A stretch of 51,911 bases of DNA from Chloromonas sp. AAM2. Its lineage: Eukaryota > Chlorophyta > Chlorophyceae > Chlamydomonadales > Chlamydomonadaceae. Positions 11,501-23,395 of the stretch are shown here, one piece after another. A model generated the notes under the pieces. It was given only the letters and a program-made list of their open reading frames with translations, did not search any database and had not been told where the DNA came from. A program made the translations under genes and the position numbers. Where the stretch lies: contig QAXH01000668.1 of NCBI GenBank assembly GCA_004335635.1, forward strand, positions 536 through 52,446, read 5' to 3'. How positions within the stretch are numbered: the first letter of the stretch is position 1; every line of letters starts with the position of its first letter.

Positions 11501-14500
11501 GCGGGTGCTGCGGAGCGCGTTCACAGGCTGGCAGGCAGAGAGCGTTAGGTGCGACCACATCCCTGTTTGTTTGCTATGCACTGATGATTGCTCCATCCTT
11601 ATATTGCGTGACAAGGCGCTCACGATGTACAACGACACACACTGACGCACCCCTTCACCTTGCATGCATACAAGCTCACGCATGGGCGAAAAGCTGCCCG
11701 CCACCCAGCTCAGCGACTCTGCATATCATCTGAGTAGAATAAGACATTTCACAATCTGTATGGTAGACGTGGCTCGATGAACAAGCGTAAACGTGTGCTT
11801 GCTACAGACATTACGACATGCAGAAGCCAGCCTTGGTTGATGCTGGGCAGGCCGCACCTATTTCTGCCCTGTGGCTGAAGCACGTGGGCCACTCTGCAGC
11901 TCGTGACTCGTTGCTCTACATGGCGTGTGCAGGCTTGCCCTGAAGCATGGACGGGAGGTGGAGGCGGACGTCTTTGCCCGCGCCTGTCTGCTGGGCCGCT
12001 CGCTGATGCGCTGGGTGCTGGGGCTGGGAGTGCGACGTGAGCGGAGGTTGCTCAAGACGAGCATGCTGGACGCGGCACGGCGGGTCCTGGGGCGTAAGAG
12101 GGCAGGCAGAGTGCTGGCGGCCTGGCATGATGTGCACGTGCACAAGACGCTCAAAGAATTTCAGGTGTGTACACGGGAAGCACGGAGAACCTTGAACTCT
12201 TACACGCATCGCGTCATGAAGCTAAGCCAGACACATGGACTGGTGAGGCATTGCATTAGAATTCAAAGTGTAAAGGCTATTCCAGCCACAGGTGCGGCCA
12301 TGGGTAATGGTAATGGCGTGATCAGCGATATGTCGTTACCAGCTCGGCACCTAGTAGTGCCAGCAACGGCCCATCGTTGATTTGCTTGCTGTTGAGCTTT
12401 CCCACTGTGCACATAGTGGCATGCGTTGAAGGCAGGTTGTGCTTGGCATTGCTCGCAGCATGCCCGGGCCGTGGCCCATCGGATGTGTGCATGTCAGCGC
12501 GCTGTGTGGGCGGAGTGGCAGATGGCGGTGCAGCGGGCGCGGTGGCGGGCCCTGCAGGCTGCACGTGCATTCCACCACTGGGCTCAGCACTGCGTGGGCC
12601 TGGTGTGGCCGGCTTGGCAATCGTATGTACTGCACCGGCGTGGCAAGGCGCGGGCACAGCATGTGGCTAGGCGACATGCCAACGCAGTGCTGTGTCTGTG
12701 TGCGCTGCACGGTCTGAGGTGAGTGCAATCAGCACTTGGATTCGTGTGGATGGGTGGCAGCAAACGTCTGCTCCGCCAGCTTCGTGGAAAAGACACCTGT
12801 GGAAAACTGCTCCCTTACCTGGCAGCTCTCAAAGGGTATGGCCAGGGTTCCAGACGACTATGCACGATGTAAACTAACATGCATTCGCTCCAGCTGATTC
12901 GTTAGAGCCTTGGCTGGTCAAAGACTAGACTTGCTGCGCTGTTGACTCGTGGTTCCTCACGTCATGTCCAGATGGTACGTTTCCTACCGCCATCGTAAAG
13001 CCGCTGACCTCTCGGCTGCGCTTGAGCTTCACACGCAGCTGCTGCGGCGTGAGGGCGCGGTGCAGTGGCTGCGGGTGGGCACGTGGCGCCGCACTCACCG
13101 CCTGCAGCACAGGGCACACACACAGGTGAAGCACAGCCCTGGTACTCACACTGATCGTCCACTGTCTGGCACTGTCAAATCGCACTCTTGTGCCATGTAC
13201 TTACAGATCAATCTGTCTTGGAAAGTGCACGTCATGCCAGGGGGAAATCACCTGAAGATTTAGTGTTCTTGGCATACATCGGACGTGACTTGACATGACC
13301 AAAGACACGCATGAGATGCCTTGGGTTATGTCACACCTTCAGATGCCAAGCAACTGTCCAGATGGCTTTCTGCGTGTGTTTTCTGTGGTTCTGCCTGTGT
13401 TCTCAGTGTTTTTGACGAGTGTTGCGATTCAGACAGCATTTGATGGCCTTCCCGGGGGTGGCGAACCTCAACGAGATATGCAGTTATCGAGTCCCTCGTG
13501 AGGCTCACATTCCTAGCTTTCAGGATATGTGAAGCTCATGCTTCGCCAGCCCAGGGAACATGGTCTGCTAAGCTCTTCAAAACATTTTACTTTTCACACT
13601 TAGGTGACATCATGCCTTGCTGTATTAATTGAGTGTATGATCCATGATAGTGTATGATCCATGAGCAATGCTTACCCGTTCCTGTGCTAGCTGTATTGTA
13701 TTGTATTGTATTGTATTGTATTGTATTGTATTGTATTGTATTGTATTGTATTGCAGGCTCGTGCGCTAGCGATAGAACTGGCGATGGTTGAGCCATACGC
13801 ACGCCACTGGCAGCGGGTGACCCGAGAGCGGACCGCCGCACGCCTGGCCGCCTTCCAGGCAGCTGCTCTGGCCAGCCGACCGCTCCCAGCACAGCTGCAC
13901 GGCTCCCAGGCGCCCTTGCTACTGAACGCACAGCCTTTGCCACCCTACCGGCAGCGGCAGGCAGATGCACGCAGCCCCACCCCTGCCACGTCCTGGCACA
14001 CTGATTCAGGTTGTCGGCTCCATCCAGCACAAGCTGCAATCACTGCGTGGAGCAGCCAACAGCAGGTGGCTGGCAGCAGCAGTTCCGGGGTGACTGCATT
14101 GAATTCCTTGCACGGCAGCCCCAGCCGTCAACATCCAGCCCTGTCGGCCCCACCTGTCACTCTGTGGCCTGTGCAAGCAACCCCAGCTGTACAACCGGCC
14201 ACGCCGACGCACATGAACAAACCTTGGAACTCCATTGACGAACCTACTTCAGCGCTCGTGCCTGCTGCATCTTCAATGCTTGGGAGTCAGGTCTCAAGTG
14301 CAACACCCTGGGTCCAACACACAAAGGAAACACTGCAGCGCCCCGCTGGGCAAGGTGGTCAAAGCCCACATGTGCTATCCGTGCGTGCGGGCTCGGGTGC
14401 AGGTGTGCCAGCCCACACCTTCCCGACTGCAGCCGTCACACCAATGCGCAGACAGCGGGCCGCACCACGCATGCCAGCCTTCCTCGTGCCTGCAGGCACG

Positions 14501-15476
14501 CCGCAGTCATTGAATGCCAGCCCTTCCCAGCCGCAGAAGCCTTCACACACATCCGGCCTGGGCAACTTCCTGCAGCAGAAGTCAACCCCTTTGCACAACC
14601 CAGCGCCTGAGCAGCCTGGCAATCCTGGTTCTGACCACGTGAACTGCAGTCATCCACAGTTTGGTGGGCCGCCATGGGCCCAATCCGGGCTACCGGGCAA
14701 ACCGGGGACACCACTGCACCAGGCAGCCTTGCAGCTACAGGATTGCTATCGGGAACAAGACTTGGTGATCAACACCTCGGCCAGCCAACAGCAGCAGGTA
14801 CGCCAGACCTGTGCGTTTCACAGGCACAGCCTGGCTAATGGCCTGGTTTTGAAGGGCAGCAGACTGCCCGTGGTGCACTGACTGTTGTGGGGACCTCCTT
14901 GCCCTTGTACTGCCGCTGCGCTGACCTGCCCACTACTGCCTCTTTGTACAGGCTATGGCACACACCAGTGCAGTGGATGATGGGGAGCTGCTGACGCTCG
15001 AGGCACAGATGCAGCACCTCAGGTGGGCGGGGGGTGGAACTACTTTTCTTTGTTTGCGTGCGATGCAGTGTGATAGAGCTGCAGTGTGGTCGTGATATGT
15101 GTGCACTCATCCGGCTGGCCTGGCATGCACTTGCCTGCCTTTGCAGCATGCCAATAGCACAGCACTGCGGCTTGGAAACTGCAGGCCACACATGCACACA
15201 AAGCATTAGGTACTGATGCAACAGCTGTTTTGATCTGACTGGTGCTGCAGGGCCCTGAAGCAGCACCTTCATGATTTGGAGTCAGAGGCAGCCAGGCTGG
15301 TGCATAGTCAGGGTGCGTTCGGAGGTGGCGGTTTGGTCGCTGCCGCAAGCTTGGCGGCAGTGCTGCAGCGGGCCAATACTGCTCGCATTGCGCTGGCAGA
15401 GGCGCGTCCTGCAGTCACAGCCGCCGCCCAGCGTGTGCAGCAACTGAAAGGCTGCCAGCCAGGGACACCCATATAG
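5565..15476 (+). CDS. Sfi1-like centrin-binding repeat protein
   Basis: Eighteen exons join in one frame to 1639 residues: 5565-6607, 6766-6955, 7277-7429, 7867-8019, 8379-8593, 8950-9097, 9458-9729, 9860-9913, 10061-10260, 10505-10622, 10933-11067, 11294-11548, 11933-12164, 12459-12718, 12972-13125, 13757-14797, 14952-15022, 15251-15476. Residues 1-347 are Gln/Pro/Thr/His-rich and probably disordered. Residues about 350-1200 are helical, rich in Arg, Ala and Leu, with Trp-Lys/Arg or Trp-x-x motifs recurring every 20-40 residues (HWKWFARY, RAWAQWRQQ, REWRHCV, RGWQEGL, AAWRAWVRR, RAWSHYY, QAWCAHTRE, TGWQAE, AAWHDVH, AEWQMAV, RHWQRV). This matches the Sfi1 repeat (A-x7-LL-x3-F/L-x2-W-K/R), each of which binds one centrin. 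A second Pro/Ser/Gln-rich segment (encoded by 13757-14797) and a short C-terminal coiled coil follow. Sfi1 proteins build contractile or duplicating fibres at spindle poles, centrioles and basal bodies. The exon at 6766 uses the AG that keeps frame; 6762 is an alternative that would break it. Confidence 0.85.
13693..13752 (+). repeat. (GTATT)12 microsatellite ending in a splice acceptor
   Basis: Twelve perfect copies of GTATT are followed at once by GCAG and the 13757 exon of the Sfi1-like gene. The array therefore occupies the place of the branch point and polypyrimidine tract of that intron. Confidence 0.97.
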
Positions 15477-17052
15477 CCAGTGCACTGTAGCCAGGCTGGA
15501 ACGTTATGGCGTCAGCCAGTTGCAAGTTAGGTTGAGGCGCGGGTTTCGCGCTTGTTCTTGCTTTTGTGTCACCGCAGTAAGGGTTGTACTGATGCTGATT
15601 TAGTAAGCTACATCACAAGGAAGCCTGTGAAAGCAAGTCCTCGAGCCTCAACCCTCACAGGGCTTTACAGGACTCCTTGTCAACATGACCACACATGCTT
15701 GCTTCTTCTGCGTGCCGGCGTTTGAGTAGCAGATTGCGTGGATTGGAGGAAAAAGCGATAGGAGTCCTGCATCGGGTATTCATGACCCCATTCATTTGTC
15801 AGACTCTTCAACCAACAGTACAAACATATATGAATGGTCTCCTTAAGGGCTCTAGTCATGCAGTAACAAAGTCCAGTTCGCGGCAATCTGATACTCTTAT
15901 TTATTGAGAGGTATGGCAGTTACAAGAAAAAAACGTGAGCTTTCTGCCATGATAGCAGTGCATTGCTTGAACGCGGTTACACAGTAGTTTCTTTGCAGTG
16001 TAATGCTGCATGACGCGACGCTTGTTTCCTCTAAAACCTCTGCTTGCGAATTCAAGGACAGATGGTGCCACTGGTTTGGTTCTGAGCTTCCCACCCGCAG
16101 CCGTCAGCAGTTTCTGCACAAGCCGTCGTTGGTGATTGCAGCCTTGCTGGTACGTGCGCTGACTCAAGTAGGCTGCAGGGGATGTTTTGCCAAATGTTTC
16201 ACAGCCCAAACCTGCACATGGGTATGACCACTGTTCAGCGATACCCCCTTCATATAGCTAAACCTGACCTGAGTACCAATTCAACGCCAATTCAAAGGGA
16301 CGCAAGCAGAGGTTTTGAAGGACACAAGCGTCGCGTCATGCAGCATTACACTGCAAAGAAACTACTGTGGGATAATATTGTGTGTTTGTGTTCCAGCCGT
16401 CAGTGGCCGTGTGCATAGCCTCTAAAAGCTAAGAATGGATAACCCAAGAAATCCAAGACACGCATGTGATTTTGAGGTTTTAACCTATTGCAGTGCCCTC
16501 CAGGCGTTGGGCCCAGTAACTCAGTTGACAACCTGTCTATGTTTGCCTGAAGCATAATGCATAGAGCAAATGCATGCAGGGAGCGACTGCATCCAGTCGC
16601 CAGAAGCTCACTGTAACTATATGTCGGAAGTGTTGCAATGCCGGTTTCTAACCGATCTGCACATGGGTGTCACCCTCGCTTGGCTCTCGCGCACACTCCC
16701 GGCTGTAATGCGAGAAGGGACTCTTCCTGTGTTTGAGACAAGCTACGCCTTGACCTGGCGCTATTAAACACCCCAGGGCTTGCTAACTACCTAGTCGTGC
16801 GCAGCTGCCGTTCTCATATGCCTCCACACCAAGGCCGTTAGCATTTGTTGAAGCGTTGAGTGATACCCTGAATGCAGCCCAGGTTGGTCCGTCAGTGCAG
16901 CTTCCGGCCAGTTCTCCAGCTCGCTTCCTTGCCCAAGAAGAGCACAGCTTGCAGCCTTTGCAGTCCAGCATGGCCCTCGTTCCCGGCCGCATGCTTCTGA
17001 GGCCATCCCGGGCGAACTGAAAAGCAAGACCCAGCTTCCTCAAAAGGTCCTG
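15477..17052. other. Intergenic region with inverted repeat
   Basis: Between the 3' end of the Sfi1-like gene and the PP2C gene, both on the plus strand. No convincing coding exon was found. It contains the inverted repeat at 15980-16369 and the PP2C 5' flank. Confidence 0.6.
15980..16369. repeat. 68-bp inverted repeat with 254-bp loop
   Basis: Arms 15980-16047 and 16302-16369 are reverse complements with about 65 of 68 positions matching; the three mismatches cluster at one place in the arm. The 254-bp interior shows no reading frame of note. It could be a non-autonomous element, a recent inverted duplication, or the source of a hairpin RNA; the sequence alone does not decide. Confidence 0.92.
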
Positions 17053-20000
17053 ATGGCGACGCAGCCCTCCCTCACAGAGTTGCTACCCACACCTGGTGAG
17101 AGCACTGTCTGCGTGTTGCTGCGGGTGGGCTGGGGGCGGCACGGGAACGGGGGAAAAGCAGCAGAACAGGTTTTGTGTGTTTGGTATTGCGTTTGTCCTC
17201 TCGAGGCGATGAGGCTACAGGGCTTGACACACTCGACCATCAATGTGTTCTTGCTGGATGCTACAGGCTGCATCTTTGCCACCTGCTCTGTGTGCACAGA
17301 AAGCCTTGCTGGATTTTGCGCTGGCGACGACGCGGACTACCCACAGACGCTGGCGAAGGAACTCTCTCAGCTCACCATTGTCCCCCAGACAAGGCCGCCA
17401 CAGCTTTACAGCGGAGGTGCATCCGCGTCGCCGTTCAGCACCCCCGAACCAGACCTGGTTTTGCAACTAAAGGAAAGGCCTTTGCAGGTCCCGTCGCCTC
17501 AGCGCCCGCGCTCATCTGCATGCGAAGACGAGCCCACACCCTCACAGCAAGGCCCCAACACCAACAAGAGCAGCCTTTCTGCATCTTCCAGCTGCCTGCT
17601 CACCCCAGCGTTTACAGCGTCGTATCCAGGCGGCCTGTCTCCTGCAGCAAACACCCAGGCCATCCCACCCCATGGTGTCAAAGCCGTGTGCGGAAAGCGG
17701 GCCAAGATGGAGGACACATTCAACGTTCAGCCAAACTTTGCCAACGTGCAGATGTCCTCAGCGGACGGCGATTACCAGAACAAGCTGCCAGCCCGCATTG
17801 CTTCTCAGGTCAGAAAGGCACTTTTGGGGATTGTTGGTGAATGGTTCTGTTTAGCTGCCAGATCTATCGACTGCCGGTTCAGGTCGTCTTGCAAGCCCTG
17901 TTTTGCGGGCTTTCCAAACAAACAACCCTTGTCGTGCTTTTTTTATTTTGGCTTTGCTGCTGCAGGTTGGGGAGCAATTAGATCAGCAGACAAGCCCTCC
18001 AAACAGCTTGCCGCTGTCCCCTAATTCAACTTGCGTGCCATCCCTGTCATCGTCGGATGCTGAGCCTAGCGTTGGTGGCAGCAGCATCTCCTCGGACAAC
18101 GGATCCAGCTGCGACACACTGCACTTCTTTGGTGTATATGACGGCCACGGAGGCACAGAGGCAGCCCAGCACTGCGCAAACCGTTTGCACTACCATTTGT
18201 CCGCAGCCTTAGCCGTGATTGCGGGCTCAAGCACATCCATGCAGACGCATGATGCTGTTTGCATGGCCAATGCCGATCGCACTGGTATCCAGTGCCAAGC
18301 AGAGTGGACTCTGTGTTCAGACTGCGAGCTTCAGTCTGATACGCCACCACCAACAGATGATTGCAGCCAGGAGCATGGGGATGCTGCAGTTGCTCGCCTT
18401 TTCAGCTCATCTTCTCAGGATGCAGATTGCCAGGCAGGTCACCATGACCCTATTACAGGATTGCATCCCGCGTCTCTTGAGTCATCAGCAGACTGCGATT
18501 CTGCCAGTAGTGGCAGTGAACCCAGCCGCTCAGACGCCACCACATGCATGTCTGAGGCGCTGGAGGGCGCGCTGCGCAGCGCATTCCTCAGAACAGACGA
18601 GGAATTTGCAGAGGATGGCAGCTCAGCCATGGTTGGCAGCACTGCTGTAGTGGCTCTCGTGGGAACTAAGAAGATGTGGATCGCCAACTGCGGTGAGCTA
18701 CATGTGGATCAGATGTGTAGAAAGACATTGCAGAGCGTTGCAGCAGCAGTCCGGCTTCAATTGAGCATGGAGCGCGCTTGGCTCAAGGCATGCAAACCTT
18801 GGAATGTGGCATGCACTGCAATGGTTGTTTCGCATATTTGGCCATGCAGGCGATTCTCGTGCGGTCCTGTGTCGTGGCAGTCGGGCCATCCAGGTTACTG
18901 ACGACCACAAGCCTGAGCGGGAAGATGAAGCGGTGAGGCAAAGGGATGCACTGCAGCTTAGATGAACCGCCAGCCATGGCTTTGTAGCGCCTACAAAGGT
19001 TGTCCGGAAGCGGTTCAGTATCTCGGCATCAAGCTTGCATGGTTGGCACATCATGACCCTTTGTCTTACCTGCTCACAATTGGCTGAGCAGGAGCGTGTG
19101 GAGAAAGCTGGTGGCCAGGTGCTCTACTGGAATGGTCACCGCGTCATGGGAGTGCTTGCAATGTCACGAGCCATCGGTGATCATGGGCTGCGACCATATG
19201 TCATCCCTGAACCAGAGGTGAGCATCACCATCAGTGACACCCAGTGCGTCGTTGTTTCAGCATGACATTTTCATTGGGTAATGTTTCAACGGTACACTTG
19301 CTTCAGTACAAATCAAGGTGCAAAGTACTCCACCAAAGTTCAGGTGCTAACAGTGCAGGTCTGGCCCGCCGCTCGCCTGAAATGGTGCTGCACAGCTGCG
19401 GCTGAAGCCTGCATCCTGCATGGCCGTTTGGTTGCAGATCACGGTCCTCTCACGTGTGGCAGAGGATGATTTCTTGCTGCTGGCCAGCGACGGGCTATGG
19501 GACGTCATGTCAAACCAGGTTTGTTACAGAAGGGTCAAGGCACCGTGTTGCCACGAACTCAAGTCATTTTGGGTATGTGCAAGCCTTCAGCTGGTTGTGG
19601 CCAGTGCTGAGCCCGCTGGTGTCATGCGGCTGGCACAAGGGTATTTTGTCATCAGGTCAAGGTGTGGCCCAGACTGGGACATGGGCAGATCGACTAAGGC
19701 ATCTGCACTGGATCTGTCTGCCCACAGGAAGCCATCACGTTGGCCATGCGTTGCCTTCTGCGCTCGTGGGACAAGGGCACGTCCCGCAAAGCTGCAGTGC
19801 GTGTGGCTGCCACTGTGCTCACACGCGCTGCTGTGGATCGGGGCAGCAAGGACAACGTGACAGTAGTCATCATTGACCTAAAGGCTCCACAGCCCACCAG
19901 CTCAGACGGCAAGCAGGAGAGCCTGCCGGCTGGTCACTGTGACCCATGCGTTCCCTGCAGCCCCGGCCCCACACAGCCCAGACGCTTATCTACCCAAGAG

Positions 20001-20072
20001 ACACTGGTCAGGCCGTGCGGCCTGCAGCAAGTGTGCCAAGGCGCAACGGATGATGCATGTGCATCAGTCTGA
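17053..20072 (+). CDS. PP2C-type protein phosphatase
   Basis: Seven exons give 648 residues: 17053-17095, 17267-17808, 17966-18692, 18850-18932, 19092-19217, 19438-19518, 19728-20072. Every junction is GT-AG and in frame. PP2C motifs appear in order: [10 protein letters not shown] (about 157-166), VYDGHGGTE (about 252), [48 protein letters not shown] and [10 protein letters not shown]. The Asp and Glu residues that bind the two metal ions are all present, so the enzyme should be active as a Mg/Mn-dependent Ser/Thr phosphatase. It is longer than typical plant PP2Cs (about 300-450 residues) because of a Ser/Pro-rich N-terminus of about 150 residues and a Ser/Asp/Cys-rich insertion of roughly 110 residues between the DGHGG motif and the helix with [12 protein letters not shown]. 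The first intron could be retained without breaking the frame. Subfamily and substrate are unknown. Confidence 0.92.
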
Positions 20073-21907
20073 ACCCTTGTCTTCAACTCAGGTGTGTCGC
20101 ACTTATCTGTAGCATGCACGCAACATATCTTTTGTTTGGCTGGTTGTGTTTTGTGCCGGAGCTGGATTAGAACATTACCTGTGAAGTAAGCTGTTTTTCA
20201 ACCAGACAGCATGGGTTGTTCAAGTGGCAGTGTGCAAACCATGACACAAAGCAGGCGGTGCAAGGGCAGCAGCATGGCAGTTGTACCCCACTGTTCTTAG
20301 CCTGGAGTTCTTGCTGTGAAAGGATCAGCATTGCAGTGGTTGGGTTTTGAGTGGTGAGGGGTGTGCACAACAGGGGGTTGAAGCTGGGTGCAACTCGGGC
20401 GGGCGGCACAGCATAAGCCCCCGTGTGACACGCCCAGTGCAGCGGGTTGGAGATAACTTGAGAGGACAAAGGGACACGGCTTGCATAGAGAGGCAGACCT
20501 CACGTTGAGTTCTTAAATGCGCCATTGCCATCATGTGTCTGGTAGGTTGTGCATCAGTGCTGATTGGATGCCTGAGGTTGCCCTTGCCAGCTTCTCCCTT
20601 TCTGCTGCGATGGCATAAAGGGGTTGTGCAAATGTGCCAGAAACGGTCGTTTGATCTGCAGAGCAAGGAGTTGGAAGCATTCTGAGCAGTTATGCAATAC
20701 CTCAATGAAAGCACTTTCTTGCGTACAACCGAGCTACATAATTTGCTGTCCTGCTTGCATGGTCCTCACTGGATGAAGCTGCCATGGTAAGGGCTTGTCC
20801 CAGGTCCTGGCCCGTTTTGCATGTGCGTGGGACAACGTGTTCGCACTGTTGAAGTCGGCACTGTTGGTGGTGGTCTCGTGGTTGTCTGCTGCCATATGTG
20901 AGCTTTTGTATCGAGTCTCATTCAGTATTGCCTCGGAGCTTCTGTGAGCTGCGGTGCGTTATTGCATATTTTTGTTCTGGCTTGTGCTGTTTCTAGCCCT
21001 TAGGGTGAGACATGCTCAGCTGGTGCAGGCACGTCAGCTGCATATTCGGTCACGTCCGTCTAAGGTTGATAGTTTACCGGGATCTGTATTCAACTGTATA
21101 TCACTTCCACGTGTTCTCATAGTTAAATGCTGGTATGCTTATGCGTGCACCTTCGAGCCTTTGCGCAACTCCAGGCCTGTGCGTTATGTAATAGCTATTC
21201 GTGCAATGGCAGATATCTGCACTCTACCACTTGGAGCTTGCGTCCGGTTCAGGGTCGTGTCGGTTGTTCGGCGTTTTGCAATCGCCCTACCTCATCTCCT
21301 CACCTGTCCCTGGGTAGCAGCACAAGCAGAGCGTAAGAAAAGCCGCGCAGTTGTTGCACGTCCTGACGGCAGTGCACGTGTGGGTGCTGAGCTTGTGCGT
21401 TCAAAGCTTGCAAGCAATCTGATGTGCGCGCAAAGCACCATGCAGCAGCCCAGATAGCACAAAACGCCACGGGATTCAATAGGTTTAGTTGACTGCTAGC
21501 CTCAGTGTATATCAGTGCCAGGTGAGGTGTGCTAAACACCCGGTTGCCAGGCCACAAGGCACATGCTGGTATGGTATGAGGGAATCCATGCCAGTCAGCA
21601 GTCAATTGTGATAATGACAACCCTTGGGATGCTATTCTGTCAGCAAAACCCGTGAGGCTTGTCAATCGCAGTTGCAAGAGGCTCTGCAAGTTCACCTTTG
21701 CCAGGCTTTGCGTGTGTGGACACGTCCTCGATGTGAGTAAGTATGGGCCATACAACGAACTCTGTACATCCTTCACGAGTTGTGCCCTATTGCACACGTT
21801 GGCCCGCGAGAGTATCGGGAGTCTGAACTGGAAGGGAGGGTGCCAGTCTCTGTCACACTCGCATATCTCGTGCACGTCATCACCCCAAAAGAAGACACAA
21901 AAAAAAC

Positions 21908-21936
21908 GAAAAGAAGTTTGCCAGTTCTGGGACTTA
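21908..21936 (-). repeat. Dispersed CAGAACTGGCAAAC motif, copy 1
   Basis: Minus strand reads GTCCCAGAACTGGCAAAC followed by TTCTTTTCG and a T-rich run. One of six close copies in the window. Confidence 0.85.
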
Positions 21937-22186
21937 TTGTGAGTCGCCACCAAGTGTTCCAGTTGCTTCACGCTCTTGGCACCAGCAACAGGCCTCAGTG
22001 GGGCGCTTGACACTGACTCAACACCTCCTTTACACGCACGTCACCACACTTGTTCCAGCGATGTTCACAAGGATTGTCCCAGGACTGGCACTCATTCGAC
22101 TCCTCTACACGGTGGGCGTAGTGTGCGCCAAATTATCCAGGACATATGGCACCACACTGGTTCCAGTGCAGGATACTTCCCAGAAC

Positions 22187-22212
22187 TGTTCCAGAACTGG
22201 CAAACTTCTTTT
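22187..22212 (+). repeat. Dispersed CAGAACTGGCAAAC motif, copy 2
   Basis: Plus strand reads TTCCAGAACTGGCAAAC followed by TTCTTTTC and a T-rich run. Confidence 0.85.
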
Positions 22213-23395
22213 CTTTTCTGCTTCAGATTGGACAGTGCTGCTACACCAAATGCATGGACCACGGACTGGCAAACCCTATGCATAACTGTTCAGAGAAAGC
22301 GACGTTGATAACATTCGTCTGTTCCACTAATTTTCAAGACAAAAACCACAGCCAATGGTCATGGACGTGGGACTCCCCAGCTTCAGGATTCGCTTCTGCG
22401 TTCTGCGAGATTGACTCCTACATCAGAGGGGTCTTGATGGCAAAGACACTGACTCACAGACGCACGCACTCCCAATGTCATGGGCAAAATGAAAAGATCG
22501 ACCTGGGCAAAAAGCAATAGCAAAGAGGACTGACAACTCTTGATAATGATGACGATGAGACGACAACATCTGCTTCGTGATACCGACGTCTTACTGAGCA
22601 AACGATCTCGTCCAAACTTCTGTGCACGCAAACGATGCTTCTTGAAGCTGTGCGATCTCCTCCAATACTTACCGGGAGATCCTCAACAGTACGCCGAACG
22701 CGTCGCCATCAATACAAAACAACAATCTTCTGGTTAGCAGCGGTGCTTCCTTTCCTTTGATTTGAAAACATGAATTGCCAGACGTCAGTCGTTAGATGGT
22801 CATGACTGCATATGCCAGTTGGATCACTGCTGTACAACACACTTGTGTGTGGCTAGTGTGGCTGGTCATTGAAGCGACCACCTACCCGTCTGCACCTACT
22901 CGACATTGCCACCACCGACCACCGACCCCAGTGCACCTACGCTGTACTGTAACAAGACTTGTGTGCTGTTGCACGGAAGTGTTTAATAACACGTGTGTTG
23001 AAGTTCACAGTGGATCTCATGTTCATGCTTGTGGACACCGATTACAAAACTTGACCCAGTCTGTAGTGCCCTCAGTCCTTGCCACATGCGGTGCAGCACG
23101 TGGTCGTCAGGCCGCTACCTTGACCTCTGACATCTTGTCTGACAGCCCCACCACTTCCATGTCGGAGGATGAGGCAGCACCCTGCGAGTTGGGCAGCAAG
23201 GGTCCTAATGTCATCAGTCCTGGTTGAACAGCCGCCAGTCTGACAAGCTAGCTACTCGGTCCTGGCCTTAATCCCTGTGCACCACACTCAGCAGCAAAGG
23301 TTCATCTGCACAATTCTGCCTTTAATGGACGTAAAGAAACCCCCACAAACCGTTACAAGAGCTATTCCTACAACTCCCAAGCAATTGTGATGACG

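Larger units (their letters stand above)
20073..23395. other. Gene-poor region between convergent genes
   Basis: About 3.3 kb between the convergent 3' ends of the PP2C and Sec14-like genes, so it must include two 3' UTRs. Open frames here (for example 20954-21457 on plus and 21300-22013 on minus) have no recognisable protein features. Two copies of the dispersed CAGAACTGGCAAAC motif lie here in opposite orientations (21908-21936 and 22187-22212). Confidence 0.5.

Noticed and set aside
21300..22013. 237-residue minus-strand open frame
   Set aside because: It runs through a dispersed motif copy, has no recognisable domain and no splice context; likely chance.
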